Origin: JAEUMG01 sp046349315
GTDB lineage: Bacteria > Pseudomonadota > Alphaproteobacteria > Rhizobiales > Aestuariivirgaceae
Assembly: GCA_046349315.1 (NCBI GenBank)
Contig: JAXMCQ010000017.1
Coordinates: 1 to 64,000, forward strand
Reading direction: 5' to 3'
DNA: 64,000 nt
Of the stretch, positions 1 through 7,876 are shown piece after piece. Numbering within the stretch: position 1 is the stretch's first letter; every line of letters starts with the position of its first letter. The position numbers and the translations under genes are program-made. The notes under the pieces are model-generated. The model saw only the letters and a program-made list of their open reading frames with translations. It had not been told where the DNA came from and searched no databases.

Positions 1-1
1 A

Positions 2-75
2 GGCCTCGTGGCGGAGTGGTTACGCAGCGGACTGCAAATCCGTGCACCCCGGTTCGATTCCGGGCGAGGCCTCCA
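2..75 (+). tRNA. tRNA-Cys (GCA)
   Basis: A complete cloverleaf can be folded. The 7-bp acceptor stem pairs bases 2-8 with 65-71, the anticodon loop carries GCA, the T-loop has the usual GTTCGATTC core, the discriminator base is T, and CCA is encoded at 73-75. It decodes UGC/UGU. The gene lies at the very edge of the window, so its promoter is not visible. Confidence 0.97.
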
Positions 76-588
76 TCCGATAGTGACCAAACGTCATTTC
101 AGAAGCCGTTCATGCGCGACGCGCCACGCTCTAAAGCATGGCAAGAGTCGATCCCTCGCTCTATTCCCTCACCACGACCCAACGTGACGGTCCACGCCCC
201 TGGCGATGGGCAATCCTCAAATCCGGGCTGAAAAATCCGATCCAGCGTTCGACCAGGTCCTTCGCGACCGAATCGGAGGCCAGGCAGGACGGCGAAACCG
301 CGCTTGGCACCTTGATCGAAGCCCTGCAGGCACAACATTCAGCGAAGAAGTCGCGTGTCAGAGCGTCGGCAGGCGGCTCCGAAGCGGACGTCTGACGGCC
401 ACGACAATGTGGACTGCGCGCATCGGTAACTTGCCAGCAAAGTCAAAAATAATATAAATTACGACAGGCTCTGGGAGAATCGGGTTCACAGAAAATCCCG
501 CATCACGGGCCGTAGGGGACGGCGAAACCTCAATGAATGACAGACTCGTAGCAGCATGCTGCGCTGGTCACGCTCGGAGTAACCGCGC
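76..588. other. Stretch without a convincing gene downstream of tRNA-Cys
   Basis: Several reading frames of 70-85 codons are open here on both strands, but they overlap one another, lack good ribosome-binding sites and resemble no family I know. The stretch around 440-465 is AT-rich, which would suit a promoter or terminator, but no clear hairpin or consensus -35/-10 pair is visible. I see nothing firmer. Confidence 0.4.
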
Positions 589-816
589 GTGATCTGGTCT
601 TGGCTAAGCTTTGCCACCGGGTATCTTATCGGCGGTGTTTCGGCGCTGCTGGGCCTTGGTCTTTTTCTCGTCGGCGGTCGCGTCGACACGGCCGATGATA
701 CTGTTCGCGTGCCGAGACCCCCAGTTCACAATACGGGCTTGCGGCTCGTCCCTCAGGACGGTTCAACAAACTCTCCGGGCCTCCACCCGGAAACCGCCAC
801 CGACCAATCAGCCTAG
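589..816 (+). CDS. Small single-pass membrane protein, unknown function
   Basis: This 75-residue frame starts at GTG 589, with GGAG at 576-579 (9-nt spacing). Residues 2-30 form one strongly hydrophobic, glycine-rich segment (YLIGGVSALLGLGLFLVGG). After it comes a polar, proline-rich tail of about 45 residues. The layout suggests a membrane anchor with a short soluble tail. I do not recognise a family. It is followed at 887 by an even smaller membrane peptide and at 1022 by an exported glycine-rich protein, so it may belong to a run of small envelope genes. The call rests on the ribosome-binding site and the hydrophobic segment. Confidence 0.45.
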   Translation: MIWSWLSFATGYLIGGVSALLGLGLFLVGGRVDTADDTVRVPRPPVHNTGLRLVPQDGSTNSPGLHPETATDQSA

Positions 817-886
817 CTCTAACGGCAGCCCAAGCATGACAGCGCGAGCTGCCTCCGCTATTCTCCGCAACAATGGAGATTCTGCC

Positions 887-979
887 ATGATCATGCACGA
901 TTGGACGGCCAAGCACTGGATCATTTCGTCCATTATCATCCTGCTGGCGGTCGCGGCTTTTGCCCTAAGCTGGTCTTAG
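887..979 (+). CDS. 30-residue membrane micropeptide
   Basis: A very short frame starts at ATG 887, eight bases after GGAG (875-878). It encodes about ten polar residues (MIMHDWTAKH) followed by one hydrophobic helix (IISSIIILLAVAAFALSW) and ends at TAG 977-979. The tight ribosome-binding site, the clean single-helix design and the position between two other small envelope genes support a real small membrane protein. A longer frame that reads into it from 611 has no better signal and is probably an artefact. Function unknown; such peptides often bind larger membrane complexes, but nothing here identifies a partner. Confidence 0.5.
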   Translation: MIMHDWTAKHWIISSIIILLAVAAFALSWS

Positions 980-1021
980 TCGGCATCCATAGCGATGCCA
1001 TCGTAACCTTTGGAGTTCGAG

Positions 1022-1375
1022 ATGACGTTTAGACATATTGCCGTTGCCGTTCTGGCCTTGGGCCTCATGGCCCCCACCCTCAATTTTGTGAGCGTCCCTG
1101 CTCAAGCCGCAAATTACGCGTCCGAATCAAAGCGCAACTACTGCGCCAAGAAGGCCAAGAAATACGCCAACAAGCGCACCAATAACCGCACCGCGCGCAA
1201 TGTCGCCGGCGGCGCTGTTGGCGGCGCGATCATCGGTGGAATTTTCGGCGGCGGTGGTGGTGATGTCGCAGCCGGTGCGCTCATCGGCGGCGGCGTCGGC
1301 GCGATCGGCAGCGCAGCCTCGAACAAGTGGTACAAATACTACAACAGCGCCTATTACGACTGCATCAACAGCTAG
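1022..1375 (+). CDS. Exported glycine-zipper protein
   Basis: This 117-residue protein has a signal peptide of about 27 residues ending near PAQA-A. A short basic, Lys/Tyr-rich region follows (SKRNYCAKKAKKYANK). Next come two stretches with spaced glycines (GGAVGGAIIGGIFGGGGG, then AAGALIGGGVGAIG), as in glycine-zipper outer-membrane or periplasmic proteins. The C-terminus is Tyr-rich and ends in a Cys-containing YYDCINS. Start 1022 is preferred over an in-frame TTG at 1010 because GGAG at 1012-1015 precedes it and the signal peptide then begins correctly. Two Cys residues after the signal peptide could form a disulfide. The likely location is the envelope; the role is unknown. Confidence 0.75.
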   Translation: MTFRHIAVAVLALGLMAPTLNFVSVPAQAANYASESKRNYCAKKAKKYANKRTNNRTARNVAGGAVGGAIIGGIFGGGGGDVAAGALIGGGVGAIGSAASNKWYKYYNSAYYDCINS

Positions 1376-1382
1376 CTTCCGA

Positions 1383-2426
1383 CTATTTCGCGAGGTGCCG
1401 TTCGAAGAAAGCGGCAACCTCGCCGATCGCTTCGAGCGCCTCCGGGGCTGGATACGCAGTCAGATATTGCGCGTGCGACATCCCCTCGAACACCTGCAAT
1501 TCGGCATCGACGCCGGCTTCGCGCAATTTGCGATGGGTGCGAACCGTCAGGCTCAGCAACAGATCGCGCGTTCCTGAAATCAGGATCGATGGCGGAAATC
1601 CAGCGAGGTCGCCGTAAAGCGGCGACAGCAAGGGTTCCTTGAGGTCGCGCTCGCCGGCATAAAGCTTGGCCGCCGCCTCCAGCACGCCTTCATAACTCAC
1701 CAGCGCGTTATCGACCTCGTCATTGGCAAAATAGGTATCGCCCGTCTTGGTGAGATCGGCCCACGGCGTGCCGAGGAAAAGCACGCCCGGCAGAGGCTCA
1801 CCGGCCTGCTTCAGCTTCAGGACAGTCGCCATGGCGAGGCCGCCGCCAGCCGATGAACCGAACAATGCTGATTTCGCTGGATCGCGGCCCTTCATCGCCT
1901 CCCGCCAGACCGCAAGGGCATCGTCAAGCGCTGCCGGATAAGGATGATCCGGCGGCATGCGATAGTCGACCGAGATGACAGGCGTCTTGGTGGCGTGGGC
2001 GATCATCGCCGCTTCGCCGGTGGCCGCATCGCCACTGAAGAAAACATAAGCGCCGCCGTGAACATGAACGAATGTGCGAGCCTCGTTCTCAACTGGCACA
2101 TCCCGCGGCACCAGCCGATAGCATTTGACGCCGGCTATGGTGACCGGTGTTACGGTGAGATTCAGCGCCGTCCACAAGGCCCGCGCGCCCTTGTCGCCCT
2201 CGGCGTCATAGGCATCGATCAGGGCCTGCCATTGCGCGACAGTCTTCGGATATTCATGGGCGGTCGGATTGGGCGGCGCGGCGATATATTTCGCCAATGC
2301 CTCACTGACGGTGGTTGGCACCGGCAGGGGCCGCGCAGGAACTTCGCGGGATGGTTCGGCGGCGATCGCGGACCCTGCAAAGAGGCAAAAGGCTAAGGCT
2401 AGCTTGAAGAGAAGCGCATGCGTCAT
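1383..2426 (-). CDS. Exported alpha/beta-hydrolase of the hormone-sensitive-lipase-like esterase family
   Basis: This 347-residue protein has a 22-residue signal peptide ending in AIAA. The oxyanion-hole motif HGGAYVF is at residues 123-129 and the nucleophile elbow GSSAGG at 190-195 (Ser192). Asp288 (GTRD) and His318 (MSHAQ) fit the rest of the triad. This is the family IV esterase pattern, predicted to hydrolyse short-chain esters in the periplasm or outside the cell; the substrate is not known. ATG 2426 is chosen because AGGA lies just upstream and the signal peptide follows at once. A longer frame reaching 2669 would run through the opposite-strand gene at 2536. It converges with the glycine-zipper gene. 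Confidence 0.88.
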   Translation of the reverse strand: MTHALLFKLALAFCLFAGSAIAAEPSREVPARPLPVPTTVSEALAKYIAAPPNPTAHEYPKTVAQWQALIDAYDAEGDKGARALWTALNLTVTPVTIAGVKCYRLVPRDVPVENEARTFVHVHGGAYVFFSGDAATGEAAMIAHATKTPVISVDYRMPPDHPYPAALDDALAVWREAMKGRDPAKSALFGSSAGGGLAMATVLKLKQAGEPLPGVLFLGTPWADLTKTGDTYFANDEVDNALVSYEGVLEAAAKLYAGERDLKEPLLSPLYGDLAGFPPSILISGTRDLLLSLTVRTHRKLREAGVDAELQVFEGMSHAQYLTAYPAPEALEAIGEVAAFFERHLAK

Positions 2427-2535
2427 GTCGATGTCCTGATCGGCCTCACAAAGGTTAACATGCACGTCAGCCCTTCTCCACTCGCCACACCGCCGCTCAG
2501 GCGCTAGATACTGGTGACAAACAGAGGACGTTTTG

Positions 2536-2733
2536 ATGCCCAAATTATCCCGTGACCGGATCAAGCAGGTTGTCGATGAAGTGAGAGCCCTTGATCCGCC
2601 AGCCGATTCCTTCTGGCAGATCGTGGAAGAACGTCTGGGCCTCGATTCCGGTGATGTTTTCCATTTCATTGCCGAAGATCCAGTCTTTTACGGGATCGCC
2701 GAGGACGAGGAACTTCCGCCCAGGAAATCCTGA
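2536..2733 (+). CDS. Small acidic conserved-looking protein, unknown function
   Basis: This 65-residue soluble protein starts at ATG 2536 with AGAGG at 2523-2527. A TTG directly upstream at 2533 could serve instead. It is predicted to be mostly helical at the start (LSRDRIKQVVDEVRAL) and is acidic throughout, ending in a DEELPP stretch. There is no signal peptide, cysteine or known motif. It is followed by a second short frame and then by an acyltransferase gene on the same strand, so the three may be co-transcribed. I do not recognise the family. Confidence 0.6.
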   Translation: MPKLSRDRIKQVVDEVRALDPPADSFWQIVEERLGLDSGDVFHFIAEDPVFYGIAEDEELPPRKS

Positions 2734-2792
2734 GGGCCAGGCTCAAGCTCCAGCGCTTGCACTGGAGGCCGCCTCGGGTTTACGGGATCGTC

Positions 2793-2927
2793 ATGTCGCG
2801 CCCGCCGGCAGGCCAGCGGGCGAAATGGGAGAACTGGATGCTGGACAGGGATGGCGGCCGCCGCACGATTGGCTGCGCGCTTAGCGTGGTGAAATGCCCG
2901 TTCGGCAGGAGCGATCGCCTTGCTTAG
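2793..2927 (+). CDS. Possible 44-residue basic protein coupled to the next gene
   Basis: A short frame from ATG 2793 to TAG 2925-2927 encodes an Arg-rich peptide with two Cys (IGCALSVVKCPFG). The same frame stays open upstream to beyond 2730 and reads like protein (RLKLQRLHWRPPRVYG), so the true start may be an upstream TTG (2757) or CTG. The stop codon overlaps the TTG start of the acyltransferase by eight bases, which would allow translational coupling. No strong ribosome-binding site precedes 2793. Family unknown; moderate to low confidence. Confidence 0.35.
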   Translation: MSRPPAGQRAKWENWMLDRDGGRRTIGCALSVVKCPFGRSDRLA

Positions 2928-3876
2928 AAAGGGCAAGCAGCGCCGTTCGAAATCCGGCGGCAGGATTATCGGCGCACTGTCGAGAGTCTATTTCGCGATT
3001 GCGCGCACTTTGCCCTTGGGCGCGGCCTCCAACATGGGCGGATTCGTCGGGCGCAGCCTCGGCATGACGCTGATGAAGGACCGCAATATCGCGCGAAATC
3101 TGATGATCGCCTTCCCGAACCTCTCGGTCGCCGAGCGCGACCGCTTGATGGCCGGCATTGCGGACAATCTCGGCCGGGTGATCGCCGAAATGCCGCATCT
3201 CGAATCGTTTCGCAACAACACCCACAACACGCATGTCGAAATCGAAGGTCTCGACTATCTCCCGAAATCCGGCCCGAGTGTTTTCGTCGGTGGGCATTTG
3301 AGCAATTGGGAGGTGGGCGTCGTCGCCCTGTGCAAGCACCTTGGCGGCCTCAACACCCTCTATTCGCCGATCGGCGTCCCAGCGGTCGACCGGCAATTGC
3401 AGTACTTCCGCGCCAAGACGGGTGCCAATTACCTGGAACGCAATCGCTCCTCGCTGCGTACGATCTTCGACGACATGGAGAACGGCCGCAGCGTCGCCAT
3501 GCTGATCGACCAGCGCGTCGCGGCCGGCCCGACGGTGAATTTCTTTGGCCGGCCAGCCCTCGCCTCGAGCCTGCCGGCGCGCCTCGCCATGCGCTTCAAT
3601 GTCCCGATCATTCCGGTCGATGGGTCGCGCATTACGCCCACTAGCTTCGTCATTCGCCTGCATGAGCCGATCCGCCCTGACGATTATCCGGTTGAAACCC
3701 GGGAACAGGGAATGACGCAGGCCATGATGACGGCGATCGAGAATATCGTGCGGCGTTCGCCCGAGGTCTGGTTCTGCAATAAGGCGCGCTGGCGCGATAC
3801 GGTTTCGACGACGGCGGTTGTTGATGAGACGCCATCGCCATTGGCGGGTGGCATGACCGCCAAGGAAGAGTTCTAG
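2920..3876 (+). CDS. Lipid A biosynthesis-type (LpxL/HtrB-like) acyltransferase
   Basis: This 318-residue protein is close to the usual length of the lysophospholipid/lipid A acyltransferase family. The catalytic H-X4-E motif is GHLSNWE (His126, Glu131). Further family blocks are the N-terminal RNLMIAFPNLS and the DQRVAAGPTVNFFGRPA segment, typical of LpxL/LpxM enzymes. It would transfer an acyl chain to a Kdo-lipid A precursor, or to a related lipid, at the inner membrane. The N-terminus is very basic and no classical signal peptide precedes it. The TTG start at 2920 is supported by AGGAG at 2907-2911. It could also act on ornithine or other amphipathic lipids. Confidence 0.85.
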   Translation: MLRKGKQRRSKSGGRIIGALSRVYFAIARTLPLGAASNMGGFVGRSLGMTLMKDRNIARNLMIAFPNLSVAERDRLMAGIADNLGRVIAEMPHLESFRNNTHNTHVEIEGLDYLPKSGPSVFVGGHLSNWEVGVVALCKHLGGLNTLYSPIGVPAVDRQLQYFRAKTGANYLERNRSSLRTIFDDMENGRSVAMLIDQRVAAGPTVNFFGRPALASSLPARLAMRFNVPIIPVDGSRITPTSFVIRLHEPIRPDDYPVETREQGMTQAMMTAIENIVRRSPEVWFCNKARWRDTVSTTAVVDETPSPLAGGMTAKEEF

Positions 3877-3889
3877 CCGCCCGCTGCGA

Positions 3890-4603
3890 TTATTTCACTG
3901 CTTCGCCTGCGATACTGAGCACGATGTCTGGCAGACCGGTGATTTCCTCGATCTGCCGATAACGCGGCGCCTCGGCCGGCACATCCGCCTGCTCCAAGGC
4001 CCAGGTGAGCGGATGCGGAATATGAATACCCCAGCTTCCGGCTTCGAGCGCCGGCACGATGTCCGACTTCACCGAATTGCCGACCATCATGCTGCGATCG
4101 GGCCCGTTGCCATGGCGTGCGAATAGCCTGCGATACGTATCGGCCGTCTTGTCGCTGACGATCTCCACCGCATGGAAGAGGTCGCCGAGACCTGAGCGTG
4201 CGAGCTTTTGCTCCTGGTCGAGAAGGTCGCCCTTTGTGATCAGCACCAACTGATACTCGGTCGCAAGTTCTTCAAGCGTGTCGCGCACGCCAGGCAAGGT
4301 CTCGACCGGCTCGGCATACATGTCATGGCCAAGCGCCAGGAGATCGCGAATGATCGCGGTCGGAACGCGCCCCTCGGTGACGCTGATCGCCGTCTCGATC
4401 ATCGACAGCATGAAGCCCTTCCGCCCATAGCCGTAGAACTGCAGCATCCGCCGTTCCGTCTCCAGCAATCGGCGCGACAGGTCCTCGGGATCGGCATAAT
4501 CGGCAAGCAGCGCCGCAAATCGCGATTCAGTCAGGCGATAGACCCGCTCGGTGTGCCAAAGCGTGTCGTCGGCATCGAAACCGATGGTGGTCAAGGCTCG
4601 CAT
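3890..4603 (-). CDS. HAD-superfamily hydrolase
   Basis: This 237-residue protein has the HAD nucleophile motif FDADDT (Asp10, Asp12) at its N-terminus, a helical cap (about residues 20-95), motif II with a Thr-Lys step (LITKGD) and motif III (MVGNSVKSDI). This is the pattern of small-molecule phosphatases of subfamily I. The substrate cannot be deduced. ATG 4603 places the nucleophile at the usual distance from the start; the frame remains open to 4675 but the extra residues look random. Its 3' end faces that of the acyltransferase gene 13 bases away. Confidence 0.85.
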   Translation of the reverse strand: MRALTTIGFDADDTLWHTERVYRLTESRFAALLADYADPEDLSRRLLETERRMLQFYGYGRKGFMLSMIETAISVTEGRVPTAIIRDLLALGHDMYAEPVETLPGVRDTLEELATEYQLVLITKGDLLDQEQKLARSGLGDLFHAVEIVSDKTADTYRRLFARHGNGPDRSMMVGNSVKSDIVPALEAGSWGIHIPHPLTWALEQADVPAEAPRYRQIEEITGLPDIVLSIAGEAVK

Positions 4604-4716
4604 GGCCAATATGCTACGACGATCTGGACATGCGGGCATATGAATTTTGGGGCACAGGACGTTGCCTCGCCGCACGGCCCCGGAGGTCGAAACTCAGCGC
4701 CAGTGAGAAACGGAGT

Positions 4717-4884
4717 TTATGCGAAGGCCCAATTGATAAGGTACCCGACACAGGCGACAAGGATCATTGCAGCGGCGTAAGCGGAAAGACGGTGGTCGAC
4801 GGGATCGACGATGGGCCACAGCTTGGTGCTGTCGGGGTCGACCGTGAAACGCTCCGAACTTGATCTGTTTGGCGATGGTCTCAT
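4717..4884 (-). CDS. Small tail-anchored membrane protein (55 residues)
   Basis: On the minus strand, ATG 4884 is preceded by GGGGAG eight bases upstream and opens a 55-codon frame. The first 35 residues are soluble, with many Ser, Asp and Pro. The last 20 form a single hydrophobic helix (AAAMILVACVGYLINWAFA). The size, ribosome-binding site and one-helix C-terminus are those of a genuine small membrane protein. A frame of 72 codons on the same strand overlaps it but lacks any such logic. Function unknown. Confidence 0.65.
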   Translation of the reverse strand: MRPSPNRSSSERFTVDPDSTKLWPIVDPVDHRLSAYAAAMILVACVGYLINWAFA

Positions 4885-5076
4885 GCGAGGCGCTCCCCGA
4901 ATGTGAGATCATTGTAGCAGCAATTGCCGCAAATCACGACTCAGACAACCGATAGACCCACTCGTTGTGCCGAAGCGTATGACCGGGGAATATGAAATAT
5001 CGCCCCGAATATGTCATAGGATGGCCTCATCCGCAGCGTACTGGCCGCCCCCGCAATGACAAAAAGCCGGAGATGC

Positions 5077-5934
5077 ATGATGAACTGGATGAACGCCAAG
5101 ACGACCCGCGGCCTCGGCCTGGCGCTGGGCTTGGCGGCCGGCGCACTGGCCTATCCAATGGCTGTTTCCGCATCGGCCGACGAGTCGCTCGACTTCACCT
5201 ATGACGTCGTCGTGTCGGGCCTGCAGGCAGCCGAGATCAAGTTCAACATGGATTTGACCCCGACCGGCTATCAGTCGAAAGCGAGCGTCGAGACGCAAGG
5301 CATCGTCTCGTTCTTCTCGGATTCCCAGACCTTTGTCGGTGCGTCCGGAGAGATCGTCAACGGCAAGGCGGTTCCGGCGGCCTTTTCCACCCGCACCGAG
5401 AAATCCGGCAAGCAGAAGGATTTCAAGGTCCGCTGGACTGAGTCCGGCCAGCCCGAACCGCACGACCCGCCGGTCAAGAACCCGCAAATGCAGGCCGAAA
5501 TCATCGAGGCGCTGACCTCCGGCGTTATCGATCCGCTGACGGCGGTCTTGCGCGTGCGTGGCGAGGCGCCCTGCCAGGGTAAGGAGCGGATCTATAGCGG
5601 CCGTGATGTCTTCGATCTCAGCTTCAAGCTCGAGCGCGAAGTGACCTTCAACGACAAATCCGACGGCGTCTATCGCGGGCCGGCCTATCAATGCCAGATG
5701 GTCTACCACCCGATCGCCGGCCGCGACGCCACCAAGGCCCGCAAGAACAAGACCGAGCCATGGGCCGTGACGGTGTGGTTTGCACCGGTCGACTCACAGT
5801 CGCTGGGGAGCCAGATGCTGCTGCCGGTGGCCGCAGCCGGCAAGCTCGATGGACGGAAGTTCCGCGCCTTTGCCAGCCGCGCCAGCGTCTCCGGCCAAGC
5901 CCTCAACCAGCTCTCGAGCATTAGCACCAACTGA
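5077..5934 (+). CDS. DUF3108-family periplasmic protein
   Basis: This 285-residue protein has a signal peptide (about residues 1-35, ending near SASA-DES). The beta-rich body matches the DUF3108 pattern: LDFTYDVVVSGLQAAEIKF near the N-terminus, then alternating strands with conserved FSTRTEKSGK, and a C-terminal repeat of short strands around PVAAAGKLDGRKFRAF. Two cysteines (APCQG and YQCQM) could pair in the oxidising periplasm. The role of DUF3108 proteins is unknown; they are common in the envelope of Rhizobiales. The start may be ATG 5077 or 5080 (GGAG at 5069-5072). The gene ends two bases before the -35 element of the next gene. Confidence 0.8.
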   Translation: MMNWMNAKTTRGLGLALGLAAGALAYPMAVSASADESLDFTYDVVVSGLQAAEIKFNMDLTPTGYQSKASVETQGIVSFFSDSQTFVGASGEIVNGKAVPAAFSTRTEKSGKQKDFKVRWTESGQPEPHDPPVKNPQMQAEIIEALTSGVIDPLTAVLRVRGEAPCQGKERIYSGRDVFDLSFKLEREVTFNDKSDGVYRGPAYQCQMVYHPIAGRDATKARKNKTEPWAVTVWFAPVDSQSLGSQMLLPVAAAGKLDGRKFRAFASRASVSGQALNQLSSISTN

Positions 5935-5935
5935 C

Positions 5936-5978
5936 TTGACTCCGTTCCATATATGAGACAATTTCTCATATATGGAAC
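5936..5978 (+). promoter_or_regulatory. Promoter and perfect 15-bp inverted repeat overlapping the start codon of the XRE-cupin gene
   Basis: Bases 5944-5958 (GTTCCATATATGAGA) are repeated as the exact reverse complement at 5964-5978, with a 5-base spacer. TTGACT at 5936-5941 fits a -35 element. A -10-like GACAAT at 5957-5962 is only 15 bases away. The regulator's ATG (5972) lies inside the right arm, so transcription would begin at or close to the start codon. The site is very probably an operator bound by the regulator itself. Confidence 0.75.
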
Positions 5979-6541
5979 AATCCACTGATGACCGGTCGAT
6001 CGACCGACTCATCGCCCAACGCCTCAAGGCGTTGCGGAATGAGCGTGGATGGTCGCTCGACGAGCTGGCCAAACTGAGCGGCATCAGCCGCGCCACCCTC
6101 TCCCGCCTCGAAAATTCCGGAGTGAGCCCAACCGCCAGCGTGCTCGGCAAGCTGGCTTCAGCCTTCGGCATGACCATTTCGCGCCTGATGCAGATGGTGG
6201 AGGAGAAATTCGCAGCCCACATTCCCCGCGAACGGCAATTGCTGTGGAGCGATCCGGCCATCGGCTTTCGCCGTCGCTCGGTCTCGCCGCCCGCGCAAAG
6301 CCTCGCCGGCGAAGTACTGGAATGCGAGATCGATCCCGATACGGGCATTTCCTATGACGGCACGCCGCGCCCCGGCCTCGAGCACCATCTTCACCTCGTC
6401 GAGGGCGAACTCGAGATCACGGTTGATGGCCAAACCCATCATCTCAAGGCCGGCGATTGCCTGCGCTACCAGCTTGCCGGTGCGAGCCGCTTTGCAACGC
6501 CCAAGGAGTGCGGCGCGCGCTATTTCATTTTTCTCGTCTGA
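5972..6541 (+). CDS. XRE-family transcriptional regulator with C-terminal cupin domain
   Basis: This 189-residue protein has an N-terminal helix-turn-helix of the HTH_3/XRE type (about residues 12-70, with LDELAKLSGISRATLSRLEN as the recognition region) and a C-terminal cupin_2 barrel (about 110-188). The cupin fits ligand sensing (LEHHLHLVEGELEITV then LKAGDCLRY). Regulators of this design usually repress a nearby enzyme until a small molecule binds the cupin. The GNAT gene 12 bases downstream is the natural target. A perfect inverted repeat spans the start codon and suggests autoregulation. The mRNA would have little or no leader, as no ribosome-binding site precedes ATG 5972. Confidence 0.92.
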   Translation: MEQSTDDRSIDRLIAQRLKALRNERGWSLDELAKLSGISRATLSRLENSGVSPTASVLGKLASAFGMTISRLMQMVEEKFAAHIPRERQLLWSDPAIGFRRRSVSPPAQSLAGEVLECEIDPDTGISYDGTPRPGLEHHLHLVEGELEITVDGQTHHLKAGDCLRYQLAGASRFATPKECGARYFIFLV

Positions 6542-6553
6542 CGGACCTTCATC

Positions 6554-7072
6554 ATGGAAATATCGAAACTTGCGCCGGCTGACTTCGACACGGAGCTGCC
6601 GGGCCTGACCGCCCTGCTCCATGCTTGCGTGCTGGATGGGGCGAGCATCGGGTTCATTCTGCCCTTCACGATGAACGACGCCGAAACTTTCTGGCGCCAC
6701 AAGGTCTACCCGGCCGTCGCACATGGAACGCGTATTGTGCTGATCGCGCGCCTTGGCGGCGAAACTGCTGGAACGGTGCAACTCGACTACGACACGCCCG
6801 GCAATCAGTTGCATCGCGCCGAAGTGCGTAAGCTTCTGGTCCACCCCAAATTTCGCCGCCGCGGGATCGCGAAAGCGTTGATGGCCGAGATCGAAGCGAT
6901 CGCCAGCAATCTGGGCCGCAGCCTGATCACGCTCGATACCCGCACCCACGACATGGCTGAGCCGCTGTATACTGGACTTGGCTACAAGATCGCCGGCATT
7001 ATTCCCGGCTATTGCCGCGATACGCTCTCGGATCGCATGGATCCAACGACGTTGATGTACAAGAATCTCTGA
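6554..7072 (+). CDS. GNAT-family N-acetyltransferase
   Basis: This 172-residue protein has the GNAT acetyl-CoA-binding core: LLVHPKFRRRGIAKALM matches motif A (the R/Q-x-x-G-x-A loop), and a C-terminal strand with ITLDTRTHDMAEPLYTGLG matches motif B. It would acetylate an amine on a small molecule or protein; the substrate is unknown. It follows the XRE-cupin gene by 12 bases and is probably co-transcribed with it. That pairing suggests that the compound sensed by the cupin is the acetyltransferase substrate or a relative of it. No strong ribosome-binding site is visible. Confidence 0.88.
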   Translation: MEISKLAPADFDTELPGLTALLHACVLDGASIGFILPFTMNDAETFWRHKVYPAVAHGTRIVLIARLGGETAGTVQLDYDTPGNQLHRAEVRKLLVHPKFRRRGIAKALMAEIEAIASNLGRSLITLDTRTHDMAEPLYTGLGYKIAGIIPGYCRDTLSDRMDPTTLMYKNL

Positions 7073-7204
7073 AAGCAACTGCCGTTGCGTCCAAAGTCTC
7101 CACTTACGAGAGATTGCTGACGCAAATTTGGCCAAGCCGCACGTCGCTCGTCCGTTCCGACGGTGTTCTTACTTCGGACTGACCCTACGTCACTGAAAGT
7201 AAGG

Positions 7205-7876
7205 TCAATTTTGTGAAACGGAGATGAAGTCGATTGGTTCCCTCACGCTGTTCGAGAACACCGCAGCGGTCAGAACGCCGCCATAGACGCAGGCCGTGTC
7301 GATATTGATCCGATTCGAGAGGATCTCAGGCTCGCCCGACCGCTGCGGCGTATGTCCATGTACGATCAACAAGCCATGGTCTCTCCCCGACGAGAGGAAC
7401 GGTTCCCTGATCCACATCAACGTATGTCGGTCCTGGCGGTGGAGCGGAACGCCCGGCATGATCCCGGCATGGGCATAGAACCGCGCTCCATCGTCATGGC
7501 ACAATTTGAGATTTCGGATGAAGGCGAGATCGGCTCGGGGGATTTCCTCCGGAGTCCGCGCGCCATAGCTGCGCAATGTCGCGTCACCACCATTGCAAAG
7601 CCAGGTTGAATCATCGCCGGTCTCGAGCGCTTCGAGCAGCAGATCCTCGTGATTGCCCATCAGGCAGATGACATTCTCCGGATCCCGCTCGGCCCGCTTC
7701 CGTATCATCGCAATGACACCCGCGCTGTCAGGCCCGCGATCGATGTAATCGCCGATAAAGACCAGGCGATGAGTGGCCCCTTTCGCATAGGCTTCGCAGG
7801 CTGCAAGCATGCGCTTAAGCGCCACGCTGCAGCCGTGAATGTCGCCAATGGCGAAGGTCAGGATTTCAGGAGGCAC
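7205..7876 (-). CDS. PPP-family metallophosphoesterase (bacterial serine/threonine phosphatase-like)
   Basis: This 223-residue protein carries the metal-binding signature in order: GDIHG (about residue 11), GDYIDRG, GNHE and a C-terminal HGHTP. These are the two-metal centre motifs of PPP phosphatases, so protein phosphatase or diadenosine-tetraphosphatase-like activity is likely. GTG 7876 is chosen because it sits just before GDIHG, has AAGGCGG upstream and overlaps the end of the preceding gene by 11 bases. The open frame continues to 8068, but this extension only shadows the upstream gene. Confidence 0.87.
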   Translation of the reverse strand: MPPEILTFAIGDIHGCSVALKRMLAACEAYAKGATHRLVFIGDYIDRGPDSAGVIAMIRKRAERDPENVICLMGNHEDLLLEALETGDDSTWLCNGGDATLRSYGARTPEEIPRADLAFIRNLKLCHDDGARFYAHAGIMPGVPLHRQDRHTLMWIREPFLSSGRDHGLLIVHGHTPQRSGEPEILSNRINIDTACVYGGVLTAAVFSNSVREPIDFISVSQN

